Assembly (NCBI GenBank): GCA_943354905.1
Contig: CALRDL010000004.1
Coordinates: 1-58,495, forward strand
Reading direction: 5' to 3'
Origin: Candidatus Nomurabacteria bacterium
GTDB taxonomy: Bacteria; Patescibacteriota; Minisyncoccia; Phycocordibacterales; UBA9973
Length of the DNA: 58,495 nt
Shown: positions 1 to 10,028 of the stretch, piece by piece
How the letters are laid out: each line of letters starts with the position of its first letter
How positions within the stretch are numbered: position 1 is the stretch's first letter
Program-made: the position numbers and the translations under genes
The notes under the pieces: generated by a model
The model's database searches: none
What the model was told of the DNA's origin: nothing
The model's input: the letters and a program-made list of their open reading frames with translations, nothing else

Positions 1-77
1 GATAATTTCAAGAGATTCAAAATAATCAGCTAGCATTTTCAGATATTTCGTGTTATAAATTAAGTGTTTTTTAATAT

Positions 78-148
78 TGGGATATCGTCTAATGGTAGGA
101 CAGAGGCCTTTGAAGCCTTTAATTGTGGTTCGAATCCATATATCCCAG
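78..148 (+). tRNA. tRNA-Gln (anticodon TTG)
   Basis: Acceptor stem TGGGATA/TATCCCA, D-arm GTCTAATGGTAGGAC, anticodon stem-loop GAGGC-CTTTGAA-GCCTT giving anticodon TTG, T-arm with GGTTCGAATCC; G discriminator; no encoded CCA. Confidence 0.93.
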
Positions 149-234
149 CTCGAGGAACGAAGGTGACGAAGATACTGGATTTAGTAAAATTCAGTAAAGA
201 ATTTAAAAACGAATGCGAGGGATAGTAATTTTGT

Positions 235-306
235 ATGACTCATTTCATCTATATTCTTGAATGCTCAGATAAAACTTTATATGTAGGTTGTACAGCTAGG
301 TACTGA
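235..306 (+). pseudogene. GIY-YIG nuclease N-terminal remnant
   Basis: ATG frame reads MTHFIYILECSDKTLYVGCTARY then TGA; YxYILxCxDxxLYVGxT is the GIY-YIG N-terminal motif; no continuation found downstream. Confidence 0.6.
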
Positions 307-339
307 GACCAGTGGGTTGAATGTGCCGAGATAAAAAGA

Positions 340-828
340 TTATTGCGTATATTTGAAGTAACATTTAAAAGCCTCTTTAAAAGGCATACAATATTTATTG
401 GGATGTGAACACAGATCTTTTTTTATTTCTTCCACAGACATTAAGGAAAAACTAGATATTTCATTAGGATCTGGAAAAATTTTCTTCATCTTGCCTATGA
501 AAAGGTGATGTATAGCTCTCTCTTGTTTGTTTACGATATCGAATCGGCCTGCATTTTTTAATGCAGTTACTATTCCAAGTTCTTCTTTTAGCTCTCTTTT
601 TGCCGCAATTATGTAGCTTTCTTTTTGTTCGACATGTCCACCAGCAGAAGAAGTTATTTTATTTGGGTAAGTTTCTTTATTACTTGATCTTTTACATAAC
701 AAAATTTTTCCTTCTTTATTAAGAAGTAGAATATGGACACTTCTTGTAAAAAGTTTCAGCTTTTTCGCTTCTAGCTTTGTTCCAATTTTTATCAACCTAT
801 CTTTTTTATCAACTAAATCGTATTTCAT
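340..828 (-). CDS. NUDIX hydrolase
   Basis: 162 aa; GGHVEQKESYIIAAKRELKEELGI matches the Nudix box GX5EX7REUXEEXGU. Confidence 0.85.
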   Translation of the reverse strand: MKYDLVDKKDRLIKIGTKLEAKKLKLFTRSVHILLLNKEGKILLCKRSSNKETYPNKITSSAGGHVEQKESYIIAAKRELKEELGIVTALKNAGRFDIVNKQERAIHHLFIGKMKKIFPDPNEISSFSLMSVEEIKKDLCSHPNKYCMPFKEAFKCYFKYTQ

Positions 829-1695
829 TTATTTAATAAGATCTTTTATTTTTTCAGTCACACGTTCAACGCTGTCATTTACAATAAATAAAACATTAAC
901 TCCTTTTTGTATAGATTGAGCGGTTGAATTAAACTCATCTAGCTGTCGTAAATCTAAAGTATTATTTATAGCTAATCTGAAATCACTGCTAGATTTTATA
1001 CATCTATCTGCTAAGCGTGCTGCAAGGTTCGGCAAAACTGGGGAAGGTGGTAGAACATATATTAAAATAAATTCACTACTTTCTTTATCTTTTAAATAAT
1101 CTCGCAAGCTAGTTAAATTTAAAGGATTCTCTTCGATAATAGCTACATTAGTTTTAGTTAAGATTTTTTCTAGATCAGTTTTCTGAATTCCATACTTACC
1201 CCTACCTGGTCTTTCCATATTTATTATAAACCCTCCTTTGGAAAGAATTTCATCAAATTGAATTTCATTTATAAAATTATAATGCTCACCATGACTTTCA
1301 TAAATTCTTCGCTCTCTAGTTGTAGTATTTACAACACTATCAAATCCCAAAGATTTTTTAATAGTTTCTTTACCTACTGCACCTGGGCCAGATATTCCTA
1401 AAATAATTTTTTTTGGTCGCTCTATTAATAATTTAGTTCTTATTTTTTCAAAAGTATCTTTTTCAATCAAACTAGGAATATTATTTAAGTTATTTGCTTG
1501 TACACCCAAACTTTTTGCTACTTGAGGCAGTGCTCTTTGCCATTCTATATAGTGTTGCATAAGAAAATCTATATTACTCTCCACGAGCTCTAAGACTTCT
1601 TTAGAAAAATGTTCTTTCAGGGAATTTAAATTGTTTCTAAATAATGCTTTCAAAGCCGAATTTTCTACATTACCTTCTTGTGTATTATGTATCAT
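829..1695 (-). CDS. guanylate kinase-like P-loop protein
   Basis: ISGPGAVGKETI P-loop, TTTRERR and SHGEHYNFI resemble the guanylate kinase GMP-binding region; abuts the NUDIX gene. Confidence 0.6.
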   Translation of the reverse strand: MIHNTQEGNVENSALKALFRNNLNSLKEHFSKEVLELVESNIDFLMQHYIEWQRALPQVAKSLGVQANNLNNIPSLIEKDTFEKIRTKLLIERPKKIILGISGPGAVGKETIKKSLGFDSVVNTTTRERRIYESHGEHYNFINEIQFDEILSKGGFIINMERPGRGKYGIQKTDLEKILTKTNVAIIEENPLNLTSLRDYLKDKESSEFILIYVLPPSPVLPNLAARLADRCIKSSSDFRLAINNTLDLRQLDEFNSTAQSIQKGVNVLFIVNDSVERVTEKIKDLIK

Positions 1696-1796
1696 AATGT
1701 GTCTGATTATATCATAAATATCTTATTTATTTTTATATCCAAAAGCTTCCATGTGGCTGATTTTGTATTTTTGGATTAAATGTGTAATATAAGAAG

Positions 1797-2087
1797 ATGA
1801 CATTTACCCATTCCATAAATTCAATACCGATGAGAATTTTGGCTTCTTTGTTGCTTTTATTATCTATCCTCTTTTTTCCTATTTGGGTTTCTATTCCAAT
1901 AGCTGTTGTAAGTATGATTTATTTCAATATTTTTTTAGAAGCTATATTTCTATTTTTACTATCAGATCTATTGTTTGGAGTAAAAGAAGTGAGGTTCTTT
2001 GATATTACATTCATATCTTTTATCTTTTCAGCTATATTTTTATTTTTGTTAGAAATATTTAAAAGGAAACTTAAATTCTATAATTAA
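1797..2087 (+). CDS. small membrane protein upstream of PBP2 (MreD-like position)
   Basis: 96 aa, highly hydrophobic, directly upstream of the PBP2 gene. Confidence 0.4.
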   Translation: MTFTHSINSIPMRILASLLLLLSILFFPIWVSIPIAVVSMIYFNIFLEAIFLFLLSDLLFGVKEVRFFDITFISFIFSAIFLFLLEIFKRKLKFYN

Positions 2088-2091
2088 AAAT

Positions 2092-3813
2092 ATGATTGTA
2101 AGATTTTTTAAAAAAAATAAAAAAAGAATAATTTCTGATGTCAATCCAGATGAGATATTTCTTGATTCTACAAATTTGGAAAATTTTGATACTCAACAAT
2201 TCGAAGGTCGAATAGAAAAACCCATCTCCGACAAGACTACTTTGATTTTAGGAAGTTTTTTTGTTTGTGTTATTATTATATTCGGTTTTCGTCTTTTATA
2301 TTTACAAATACAAAATGGTGAAGAATACAAGCTTCGAGCTGAGAATAATACTTTAGAGAAAGTTACTATATTTACTGAAAGAGGTATTATTTATGATAGA
2401 AATAAAGTGGAATTAGCCTGGAATAAGAAAACGAACATAGGAGTAGAGTCTACTCAAGAAATATCAGGACCAGTGATCCGTACATATATGTCTCCTGGAT
2501 TCTCTCATGTTTTAGGGTATGTCAGTTATCCCAAAAAAGATGCTGGAGAAAATTATTGGCAATATGAATTCAAAGGCATTGATGGACTTGAAAAAACATA
2601 CAACGACGCAATAAAAGGAGAGAATGGATCTAAAATCATAGAAGTAGATGCTAGAGGGACCATTCATTCAGAAAATATTATAAATGCACCAGCGAGAGGT
2701 GAGGGTTTAGTCACTAGTCTTGATTCAAGAATCCAACAACAATTATTTACTATAATAAAAGATACCTCGACAAAAAATTCGTTTGCTGGAGGAGCAGGAG
2801 TTGTTATGGATGCCACGAATGGAGAAGTCATAGCTTCTACAAGTTTCCCTGAATATGATTCTGAGATTCTGTCTCTAGGTAAAGATAAGGAAATCATAAA
2901 AAGTTACATAACTGATAAAAGAAAATTTTTTATGGACAGAACAATCTCGGGACTTTATACTCCGGGTTCCATAGTTAAACCATTTTTTGCTCTTGGTGCT
3001 TTGATAGAAGGAGTTATCGACCCATTAAAAGAAATTCTTTCTACTGGTTCTATATCTATCCAAAATCCATATGACAAAACTAAAAAGACAGTTTTTAACG
3101 ACTGGAAAGCCCATGGCTGGACAAATATGGCTGAATCTATTGCTGTATCAAGTGATGTGTATTTTTATACCATAGGTGGTGGATTTGAAAATCAAAAGGG
3201 AATAGGGATCTTGAATTTAGAAAAATATGCTCGAATGTTTGGCATTGGAAAAATGACTGGGGTTGATTTACCTGATGAAAAGTCTGGAACAATACCAAAT
3301 CCAGAATGGAAAGCTAAGAATTTTAATGGAGAAATATGGCGAGTTGGAGATACCTATAATACTTCTATCGGACAATATGGTTTCCAGGTGACCCCAATGG
3401 AGATGACTCGTGCAGTCGGAGCTATCGCAAACCTCGGCACACTAATGACTCCCCATTTTATTTTGAATGATAAAAATGCAGAAAATAAAGTAGAGAAAAT
3501 GGAAATAAAAAAAGAATATTACGATGTCGTGTATGAAGGTATGCGGGGGACTGTAACTTATGGCACTGCTACTCTTTTAAATGTACCTTATGTAGAAGTG
3601 GCAGCAAAAACTGGGACGGCGCAAATAGGAGTAGCTAAAGATAGAGTAAATTCTTGGGTTATAGGATTTTTCCCTTATGAAAATCCGAAATATGCTTTTA
3701 CTATAATGATGGAATCTGGACCTTCGAATGGTACAGTAAACGCAGCCAGTGTCATGCGACAACTCTTGGATTGGATGTATTGGAATACTCCGGAATATTT
3801 TTTAGCGAGTTAA
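2092..3813 (+). CDS. mrdA: penicillin-binding protein 2 (transpeptidase)
   Basis: N-terminal TM, ERGIIYDRN, SxxK (TPGSIVKPF), SSD (AVSSDVYFY), KTG (AAKTGTAQIG). Confidence 0.88.
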   Translation: MIVRFFKKNKKRIISDVNPDEIFLDSTNLENFDTQQFEGRIEKPISDKTTLILGSFFVCVIIIFGFRLLYLQIQNGEEYKLRAENNTLEKVTIFTERGIIYDRNKVELAWNKKTNIGVESTQEISGPVIRTYMSPGFSHVLGYVSYPKKDAGENYWQYEFKGIDGLEKTYNDAIKGENGSKIIEVDARGTIHSENIINAPARGEGLVTSLDSRIQQQLFTIIKDTSTKNSFAGGAGVVMDATNGEVIASTSFPEYDSEILSLGKDKEIIKSYITDKRKFFMDRTISGLYTPGSIVKPFFALGALIEGVIDPLKEILSTGSISIQNPYDKTKKTVFNDWKAHGWTNMAESIAVSSDVYFYTIGGGFENQKGIGILNLEKYARMFGIGKMTGVDLPDEKSGTIPNPEWKAKNFNGEIWRVGDTYNTSIGQYGFQVTPMEMTRAVGAIANLGTLMTPHFILNDKNAENKVEKMEIKKEYYDVVYEGMRGTVTYGTATLLNVPYVEVAAKTGTAQIGVAKDRVNSWVIGFFPYENPKYAFTIMMESGPSNGTVNAASVMRQLLDWMYWNTPEYFLAS

Positions 3814-4305
3814 ACAATATGAGGCACTACCAGAAATAGCTGCTTCAAGATGATTTGGCGCACACACTGTATATCGGCTTAAACTATATTCTATAGTATA
3901 TTTAGTATCTACTGCTGTGCCATTACTAGGGTCCATTGGAAGAGTAGAAGGTATATAAGTAGGTACAAGACAAGAGAGGTTAACATTTGTTGCTGTTGTT
4001 CCAATGTTTTTTACAGTGCTGTTTGGAATATTGTTTATACCAGAACAGTTTGTCGCATCAAGAGGTAACCCTTTATTATCTACAAGATGTTGTCCAATAG
4101 CATTCAAAATTGTACTTACATTAGATTCTCGTTGAGTATTACGAGCCTGAGCAAACTGACGTGCTGGGTTGATAGCAATTATCACAATTCCGGCTAAAAC
4201 TGCAATGATACCTATAACCACCAAGATTTCAATAAGAGTGAAACCTTTATTTTTACTTACATTTCTAAAATTTTTTATTTTTTTATAATAAAACATTGTA
4301 TTCAA
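3802..4305 (-). CDS. type IV pilin-like protein
   Basis: Prepilin motif KGFTLIEILVVIGIIAVLAGIVIIAINP. Confidence 0.9.
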   Translation of the reverse strand: MNTMFYYKKIKNFRNVSKNKGFTLIEILVVIGIIAVLAGIVIIAINPARQFAQARNTQRESNVSTILNAIGQHLVDNKGLPLDATNCSGINNIPNSTVKNIGTTATNVNLSCLVPTYIPSTLPMDPSNGTAVDTKYTIEYSLSRYTVCAPNHLEAAISGSASYCLTR

Positions 4306-4382
4306 CTTATTTCTAATATATTAAAAATAATACTGCATAAAATAAATTTTGTAAAGATTAAAAAGGTCACTGTAGAAAATGT

Positions 4383-4778
4383 TTAAATTTCTTCCCATTT
4401 TATAATAGATGCCGAAGACACAGCTACGATTATTTGTAAATTTGTATAAGAATTGTTATAGATCGCATGTAAAACAAAAGTCCTGTTTGGAGTAGTCGCA
4501 CTCGTGGTATCAATCACACAAGTATCGGTTCCAGAAACTATAACAGGAGAACCTCCTCCGATATAAGTAACATCATTTATTATTTTCAATAAGACTATAT
4601 CCGCGCAAGATTCAGCAATAGCGGAACTTCGTTCCTTCATTTCATAATCAAAAATATTAAATCGGCTATAGAAACCATCAAAACTGGTAGAAGTAACCAC
4701 TAATAATAAAATTACTGAGATTAAAATCACCGAGATCAGAGCAATAAAACCTAAATTTTTATTTTTAAGATTGATCAT
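4383..4778 (-). CDS. pilus-associated membrane protein (PilX-like position)
   Basis: N-terminal hydrophobic helix after LGFIALISVILIS, embedded in the pilin operon. Confidence 0.5.
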   Translation of the reverse strand: MINLKNKNLGFIALISVILISVILLLVVTSTSFDGFYSRFNIFDYEMKERSSAIAESCADIVLLKIINDVTYIGGGSPVIVSGTDTCVIDTTSATTPNRTFVLHAIYNNSYTNLQIIVAVSSASIIKWEEI

Positions 4779-5260
4779 TTGCGTATGTATTTAGTAATAC
4801 TAAAAGGAAAGTCGACTCCATCTTTAGTAATAATAAAAGATGCAGTTATCCCAAATGGTCCTGAACCAAAAGGAGATATGTATTGGAAATTTAAACTAGA
4901 AGTTTTTACCATAACATTATCTGTATTTAAAGGAAGAAAAACATTTGGTCCTAAGCTTTCTTTCATTTCTATTTTTGTTCCAGTGAGTTTAATATTTATT
5001 TGATTGCCATCATATTTTGTAGCTGTGAGAGTGGGGGAAGATACAGAAGAAGGTGTGATACTGGCAGTAGGATTCACATTTGAAAGTGCCCATCCTAATT
5101 TTCTCATAATAAAAAGTCCTTCATCTTGGGTGGTATTTTTTACATTTAATTTATTTGATCCATCGAAAAGTTGGTAGGCGGTAATAAAAGAACCTCCTAT
5201 TAAGGTGGAGAATAGAGCGATGTATATTATAACTTCTACTAGAGTAAAGCCTTTTTTCAT
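4775..5260 (-). CDS. prepilin-like protein
   Basis: MKKGFTLVEVIIYIALFSTLIGG prepilin motif. Confidence 0.85.
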   Translation of the reverse strand: MKKGFTLVEVIIYIALFSTLIGGSFITAYQLFDGSNKLNVKNTTQDEGLFIMRKLGWALSNVNPTASITPSSVSSPTLTATKYDGNQINIKLTGTKIEMKESLGPNVFLPLNTDNVMVKTSSLNFQYISPFGSGPFGITASFIITKDGVDFPFSITKYIRK

Positions 5261-5261
5261 A

Positions 5262-6866
5262 TTAATTTGATGTAATTACTGATATGTAACCTTTATTGTC
5301 AGAGTTTTTTGATCCAACATATATATAATTTTTTTCACAATCAGTAGCTGTCCCTTGAAGTCCAACCCCACTTCCAGGAGGAAGAATGAGAGGAGTTGCA
5401 TACTGACTGATGTTATTTGGATTACTAATATTCCATGTTTGGAATTGACCATTCGAAGTGATAAAAAAAGTTAAAAAGTCTTTAATTATAATTCCATTAA
5501 TACTACTTGATGAATTTATACCTCCTATTTCTGGTAAAATAATATTTGGATTTGAATTATTTAAAATATGAAAGTCGTTTCCCGCATTGGGTACAGTTTT
5601 TCCGAGGTATAGTTTATTTCCAACCAAAATAATACTTTTTCCGTTTCCAGAGCCAGAAGACGCATTAAAATTACCAGCTGGGCTTGGATTTGATAAATCT
5701 GTAATATTAAAAATCTTTAGTTCTTGGGTATTTGGTGAAATAATGTAAGCATAATTATTTCTTACAAAAATACTATTAATTCCATTTCCTATTTCAATAT
5801 TTGATAAAATAACTGGATTAGTGGGGGTTCCAACACCACTACCACCAACATCTATGATGAAAAATTCTTTACCGTTAGTTGCATTTGCTAAACCTAAATA
5901 AACTATCCCGTCTTTGTAGAATAAACTATTTCCGTTTACTAATTTATTTCCACTTGTAAAACTAGAAATTTTAAAATTCCTAGCGATAAAAGGGTTGTTT
6001 GGATTACTAACATCAATCACTTGTAATTGAGCGCAATTATGATTTTCAACACAAGTACTAGGAGAACTATCGTAAGCATTAGCCACATAGACATATTGTT
6101 TACCATCTACAGCTAAAGCATTTATACCTTCACTTATAGTGCCTGGACTATTGTCGAGCTTACCCAAGACATCACTTAGAGTTAATATCGGATCTGTAAT
6201 ATCTAAAATAAAAAAAGTTTCATCATTATTTCCAGCAACATTATTAACAGCAATATACATTTTCTGATCAAAAGTTTGTATTGCTTTTATTGGAAAATCA
6301 CTCGAAGTATCATTTAATACATCTTTACCAAATTCATAAGAAGTGATCTCTGGATTGGTCCAATCTCCAGTCAAAACAGAACTACAAGTATCTCCGCCAC
6401 TGACTGCTTCTTTATTTGTTAAGAGAGTGCTAAATATTGTATCTAAAGTTCTTCCAGCTGTTTGCCAAGTAACTTTGCTAGTCACTCTTTTAGTCCATAG
6501 ATCTAGAGTAGGATCTGTGTCCGAAGTCACTACATTTAAATTTTTTATGAACACTAAAGAGTTATTTGTCTCGGTGGTGGTAGATGAATTAACTAAATTA
6601 AAATCAAACCGCGAATCAGCTCGAGCTTTTTCCAACATTTCTTGTGCCTTGGTGATGGCTTCGTTCTTTATCTGTGAATCTATGGCAATAGATTGATTAC
6701 CAAAATTAACTATAATAACAGCAGAAATACACAAAATAAATATAGTAAAAGCTATCAGTATTTCGAGTGTGGCTATACCTCCCATAAGAACTCGCGGTCG
6801 TATTTTAGGATCTACTTCTAACGGGACAAGTCTATTTAATCTTTTACCAATTAATTCTGCCTGCAT
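5262..6866 (-). CDS. minor pilin-like protein with C-terminal beta-propeller-like domain
   Basis: N-terminal GGIATLEILIAFTIFILCISAVIIV prepilin-like helix; C-terminal repeated YVANAY/LQVIDVSNPNNPF/FFIIDV/LKIFNITDLSNPSP blades. Confidence 0.75.
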   Translation of the reverse strand: MQAELIGKRLNRLVPLEVDPKIRPRVLMGGIATLEILIAFTIFILCISAVIIVNFGNQSIAIDSQIKNEAITKAQEMLEKARADSRFDFNLVNSSTTTETNNSLVFIKNLNVVTSDTDPTLDLWTKRVTSKVTWQTAGRTLDTIFSTLLTNKEAVSGGDTCSSVLTGDWTNPEITSYEFGKDVLNDTSSDFPIKAIQTFDQKMYIAVNNVAGNNDETFFILDITDPILTLSDVLGKLDNSPGTISEGINALAVDGKQYVYVANAYDSSPSTCVENHNCAQLQVIDVSNPNNPFIARNFKISSFTSGNKLVNGNSLFYKDGIVYLGLANATNGKEFFIIDVGGSGVGTPTNPVILSNIEIGNGINSIFVRNNYAYIISPNTQELKIFNITDLSNPSPAGNFNASSGSGNGKSIILVGNKLYLGKTVPNAGNDFHILNNSNPNIILPEIGGINSSSSINGIIIKDFLTFFITSNGQFQTWNISNPNNISQYATPLILPPGSGVGLQGTATDCEKNYIYVGSKNSDNKGYISVITSN

Positions 6867-7365
6867 TGTTTATTTTTATATTAGCTGTTTTAATTCCATC
6901 TTGGATATTTATAATTATTTCATTAGTCGCAGGACTGAGTTCTGGTGTTAGATTACCAGTAAGTTGTTTAAAAATAACAGTGGGAAATGAAGTTGTAAAA
7001 ACTGATACTGTAGCAATATTTAATTCAGCAGGAATAATTTCGCTAGTAGATGCTGTTGGGTTGCAAGTATTACCTCTAAAAATAATGTAATTATTTAAAG
7101 TAGAATCATAGCAAACCCCATGATTCACTTGAAACATATTAGCCATAGCTCGACTGCGAGCTTTTTCTAAAATAGAAACAATTTTTGTTTGTTCAGATCT
7201 GAATATATCCCCCTTAAAAAAATTCAGATCTGTGAGAGTACCAAAACTTATGACCATTCCTATTATCCCCACCACGATTATTATTTCGATCAAGGTAAAT
7301 CCTTTATCTTTGTTGCAAATGTTGAGTGATTCCATATATTGGAGTGATGATAGATATAGCCACAA
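6844..7365 (-). CDS. prepilin-like protein (GspH/FimT-like)
   Basis: DKGFTLIEIIIVVGIIGMVISFG; probable start internal to the ORF. Confidence 0.8.
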   Translation of the reverse strand: MWLYLSSLQYMESLNICNKDKGFTLIEIIIVVGIIGMVISFGTLTDLNFFKGDIFRSEQTKIVSILEKARSRAMANMFQVNHGVCYDSTLNNYIIFRGNTCNPTASTSEIIPAELNIATVSVFTTSFPTVIFKQLTGNLTPELSPATNEIIINIQDGIKTANIKINNAGRINW

Positions 7366-8452
7366 AGCCGACCAGAAGTCCCATTATTATCATAAGCAAG
7401 GGCTCGATAGAACTAGAGAGATTTTTAGTTAAATCATCAAATTCATTTTCGTAATATTCAGAAAGATAAATGAGTGTATTTGATAAGTTGCCACTTTTTT
7501 CTCCTATGGCTATCATCTGCTCCAACATATCCGGAAATACAATCGATTTTCTAGATATGCTATCGGATATAGTCTTACCTTTCATAACCCCATTAGAAAT
7601 ATCTTCGAAAGCTTTTTTATATTGTAAATTCTCAGTAGTATCTATGGTTATAGCTAGGGATTCATTTAAAGATATACCACTCTCAAGCAATAGACCTAAG
7701 GTTCTAGTAGTATTCGTAAGGTTATAATGTCTTACCACATTTCCAATGAAAGGCAATCTCAGAATCAATTTATGAAAAGTTAATCTAACTCTTGGGATTT
7801 TTTTATTTAACACATAGACAATGATTGTTAATATGAGAAACCCAAAGAAAATATGAATTCCGTAATCTCTAATTACCTCGCTTAAAAAAATCAGGATCTT
7901 AGTAGACAGTGGCAATTGCGCATTTAGACTTTTAAATATTGGAAGTATTTTAGGGAAAATATAGACGATCAAAAGTCCAGTGATTCCGAAAGTTGCTATA
8001 GTTATAATGATAGGGTAGAGCAAGGCACTCATTATTTTTTTTCGCAAAATTTCTTTTTTATTTAATTCATCAGCTAGGTAATTCAAATTTTGCATCAATG
8101 TTCCGCTCGACTCTCCAGCTTTTATAATATTTATAGCGAAATTACCAAATACTCCCTTGAAACGACTGAGACTAGTAGCCAAAGATTGACCATTTGCTAT
8201 ATCGGAAGTCACTTTATTTAAAACTTTAATTTCTGATTTAGATTTTGTTTGTTTTATGAGAACATGAATACTTTCCAGCATGGGCACACCAGCTTTGATT
8301 AAAAAAGAAAGTCTTTTTGCAAAAAATGTTTGCTTTTTAATAGAAAACTTAGAATAAGAAAAAAGGCTGATGTTTGAGATATTGCTTAAATTTATTTTCC
8401 CGATATTTTTGACTTTCTCTTTAAATTTAAAAAAAATAATATATTTATTCAA
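7304..8452 (-). CDS. pilC: type II secretion/type IV pilus inner membrane protein (GspF/PilC)
   Basis: FAKRLSFLIKAGVPMLESI; duplicated T2SF domains; EPLLMIIMGLLVGFVAISIITPIY C-terminus. Confidence 0.9.
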   Translation of the reverse strand: MNKYIIFFKFKEKVKNIGKINLSNISNISLFSYSKFSIKKQTFFAKRLSFLIKAGVPMLESIHVLIKQTKSKSEIKVLNKVTSDIANGQSLATSLSRFKGVFGNFAINIIKAGESSGTLMQNLNYLADELNKKEILRKKIMSALLYPIIITIATFGITGLLIVYIFPKILPIFKSLNAQLPLSTKILIFLSEVIRDYGIHIFFGFLILTIIVYVLNKKIPRVRLTFHKLILRLPFIGNVVRHYNLTNTTRTLGLLLESGISLNESLAITIDTTENLQYKKAFEDISNGVMKGKTISDSISRKSIVFPDMLEQMIAIGEKSGNLSNTLIYLSEYYENEFDDLTKNLSSSIEPLLMIIMGLLVGFVAISIITPIYGITQHLQQR

Positions 8453-8455
8453 TAT

Positions 8456-9709
8456 TTATTCATGGGTAACTCTCAAAACTTCTTCTATTGTAGTTAAACC
8501 TAAGATTACTTTTTTGAAACCATCCTGAAGCATAGTCACCATACCATTTTTCATTGCAATTTTTTTTATCTCACTCGATGATGCTTTAGATAAAATAGCG
8601 GTGCGTATCTCTTCATCCGCCACCAAGACTTCAGCGATAACCAACCTCCCTTTATATCCCGTGCCATTACAAGATTCACAACCTCTACCTTTAAAATAAT
8701 TTCGATTTTCTAAAAGTATTGTATCAGATATTGTTTCGAGTAATCTCTTGTGTTCTTCTTCAGTGATTACTTTTTCTTCTTTGCATTCATTACAAATCTT
8801 ACGCACCAAACGTTGCCCGATGGCGATCGACACAGTGGAGGCTACAAGAAATGGCTCGATCTTCATATCCAGAAGTCTAGGTAGTGTGGTGGAAACATCA
8901 TTGGTATGGAGAGTAGAAAGTAAAAGGTGTCCGGTCAAAGCTATATTCACGGCTATACTTGCTGTTTCTGTGTCTCGAATTTCTCCAACCATAATAATAT
9001 TCGGGTCTTGGCGAAGTATAGAACGAAGTCCATTGGCAAAGGTAAGTCCAGTCCGAGGGTTGACTTGTATTTGTTCCACATTTTCTACCGCATATTCAAT
9101 AGGATCTTCTATCGTAATTATAGATATATCTTTTGAATTTAAAATTTTAATGAGAGTATAGAGCGTGGTAGTTTTTCCTGAACCAGTTGGTCCTGTTACT
9201 AATATCATTCCAGAAGGTTTTCTTATAGCGTTCAAAATCTTCTTTTGATCAGTTCCAGTAAAACCAAGTGCATTTAATGTAAAATTTTCTGAGTTATCAG
9301 AAAGTAGACGCAAGACAGCATTCTCTCCATGATAAGTAGGCACGATAGATACACGCACGTCGACACTACTCGTATTATTTTCAGAATCAGAAATAATACT
9401 TCGAAAACGTCCGTCTTGGGCGGCATTGTGTTCATCGGTGCGAAGTTGAGATAAAACTTTTATGCGTGAAATTATTTCCCCGTGAATTTCTTTTGGTAGG
9501 GAATGGGCATCTTCGAGCACTCCATCGATTCGAAACCTGACCCTGACTATCTTGTCTTGAGGATCGATATGAATATCCGAAGCGTGTATAAGCGAAGCAT
9601 ATCGTAAAAGATGGTCAATCAAATTAATAATCGAAAGATTATTTCCAGCCGATAATTCTTTTTCGATAGTTTTGTTAAACTCCTCCATGAAAATTTTATT
9701 AAAATCCAA
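8456..9709 (-). CDS. pilB: type IV pilus assembly ATPase (PilB/GspE)
   Basis: Walker A GPTGSGKTTTLY, VGEIRDTETA, TGHLLLSTLHTND, tetra-Cys CNEC...CESC. Confidence 0.92.
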   Translation of the reverse strand: MDFNKIFMEEFNKTIEKELSAGNNLSIINLIDHLLRYASLIHASDIHIDPQDKIVRVRFRIDGVLEDAHSLPKEIHGEIISRIKVLSQLRTDEHNAAQDGRFRSIISDSENNTSSVDVRVSIVPTYHGENAVLRLLSDNSENFTLNALGFTGTDQKKILNAIRKPSGMILVTGPTGSGKTTTLYTLIKILNSKDISIITIEDPIEYAVENVEQIQVNPRTGLTFANGLRSILRQDPNIIMVGEIRDTETASIAVNIALTGHLLLSTLHTNDVSTTLPRLLDMKIEPFLVASTVSIAIGQRLVRKICNECKEEKVITEEEHKRLLETISDTILLENRNYFKGRGCESCNGTGYKGRLVIAEVLVADEEIRTAILSKASSSEIKKIAMKNGMVTMLQDGFKKVILGLTTIEEVLRVTHE

Positions 9710-9714
9710 ATAAA

Positions 9715-10017
9715 ATGTCTACACATAATACCACGATATCGATAGTATTGCATATTAACCCATTTCTGCGGTATACTGTATGTATGCGTAAAGTACGAAT
9801 ACTTTTATTTTTGGGTCTCTGGGTGGCAATCTTGCCGTACCTTGGATTTCCTTATTCTTGGAAAGATATTATAATGACCATCTCTGGTGTATGTCTGATT
9901 GTACTCAGTTATCTTCTTTATCGTGAATCATTAAACAATAAGAATAAAGAGGAGATCTTTGAGAATTTTTCTGAAAATAATATTTTTGAAGAAAGTAAGG
10001 AAGAAGAAATAGAATAA
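9715..10017 (+). CDS. hypothetical small membrane protein
   Basis: Two hydrophobic helices and an acidic tail; upstream of the S41 protease. True start likely the internal Met in YTVCMRKVRI. Confidence 0.4.
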   Translation: MSTHNTTISIVLHINPFLRYTVCMRKVRILLFLGLWVAILPYLGFPYSWKDIIMTISGVCLIVLSYLLYRESLNNKNKEEIFENFSENNIFEESKEEEIE

Positions 10018-10028
10018 TAAATTTCATC

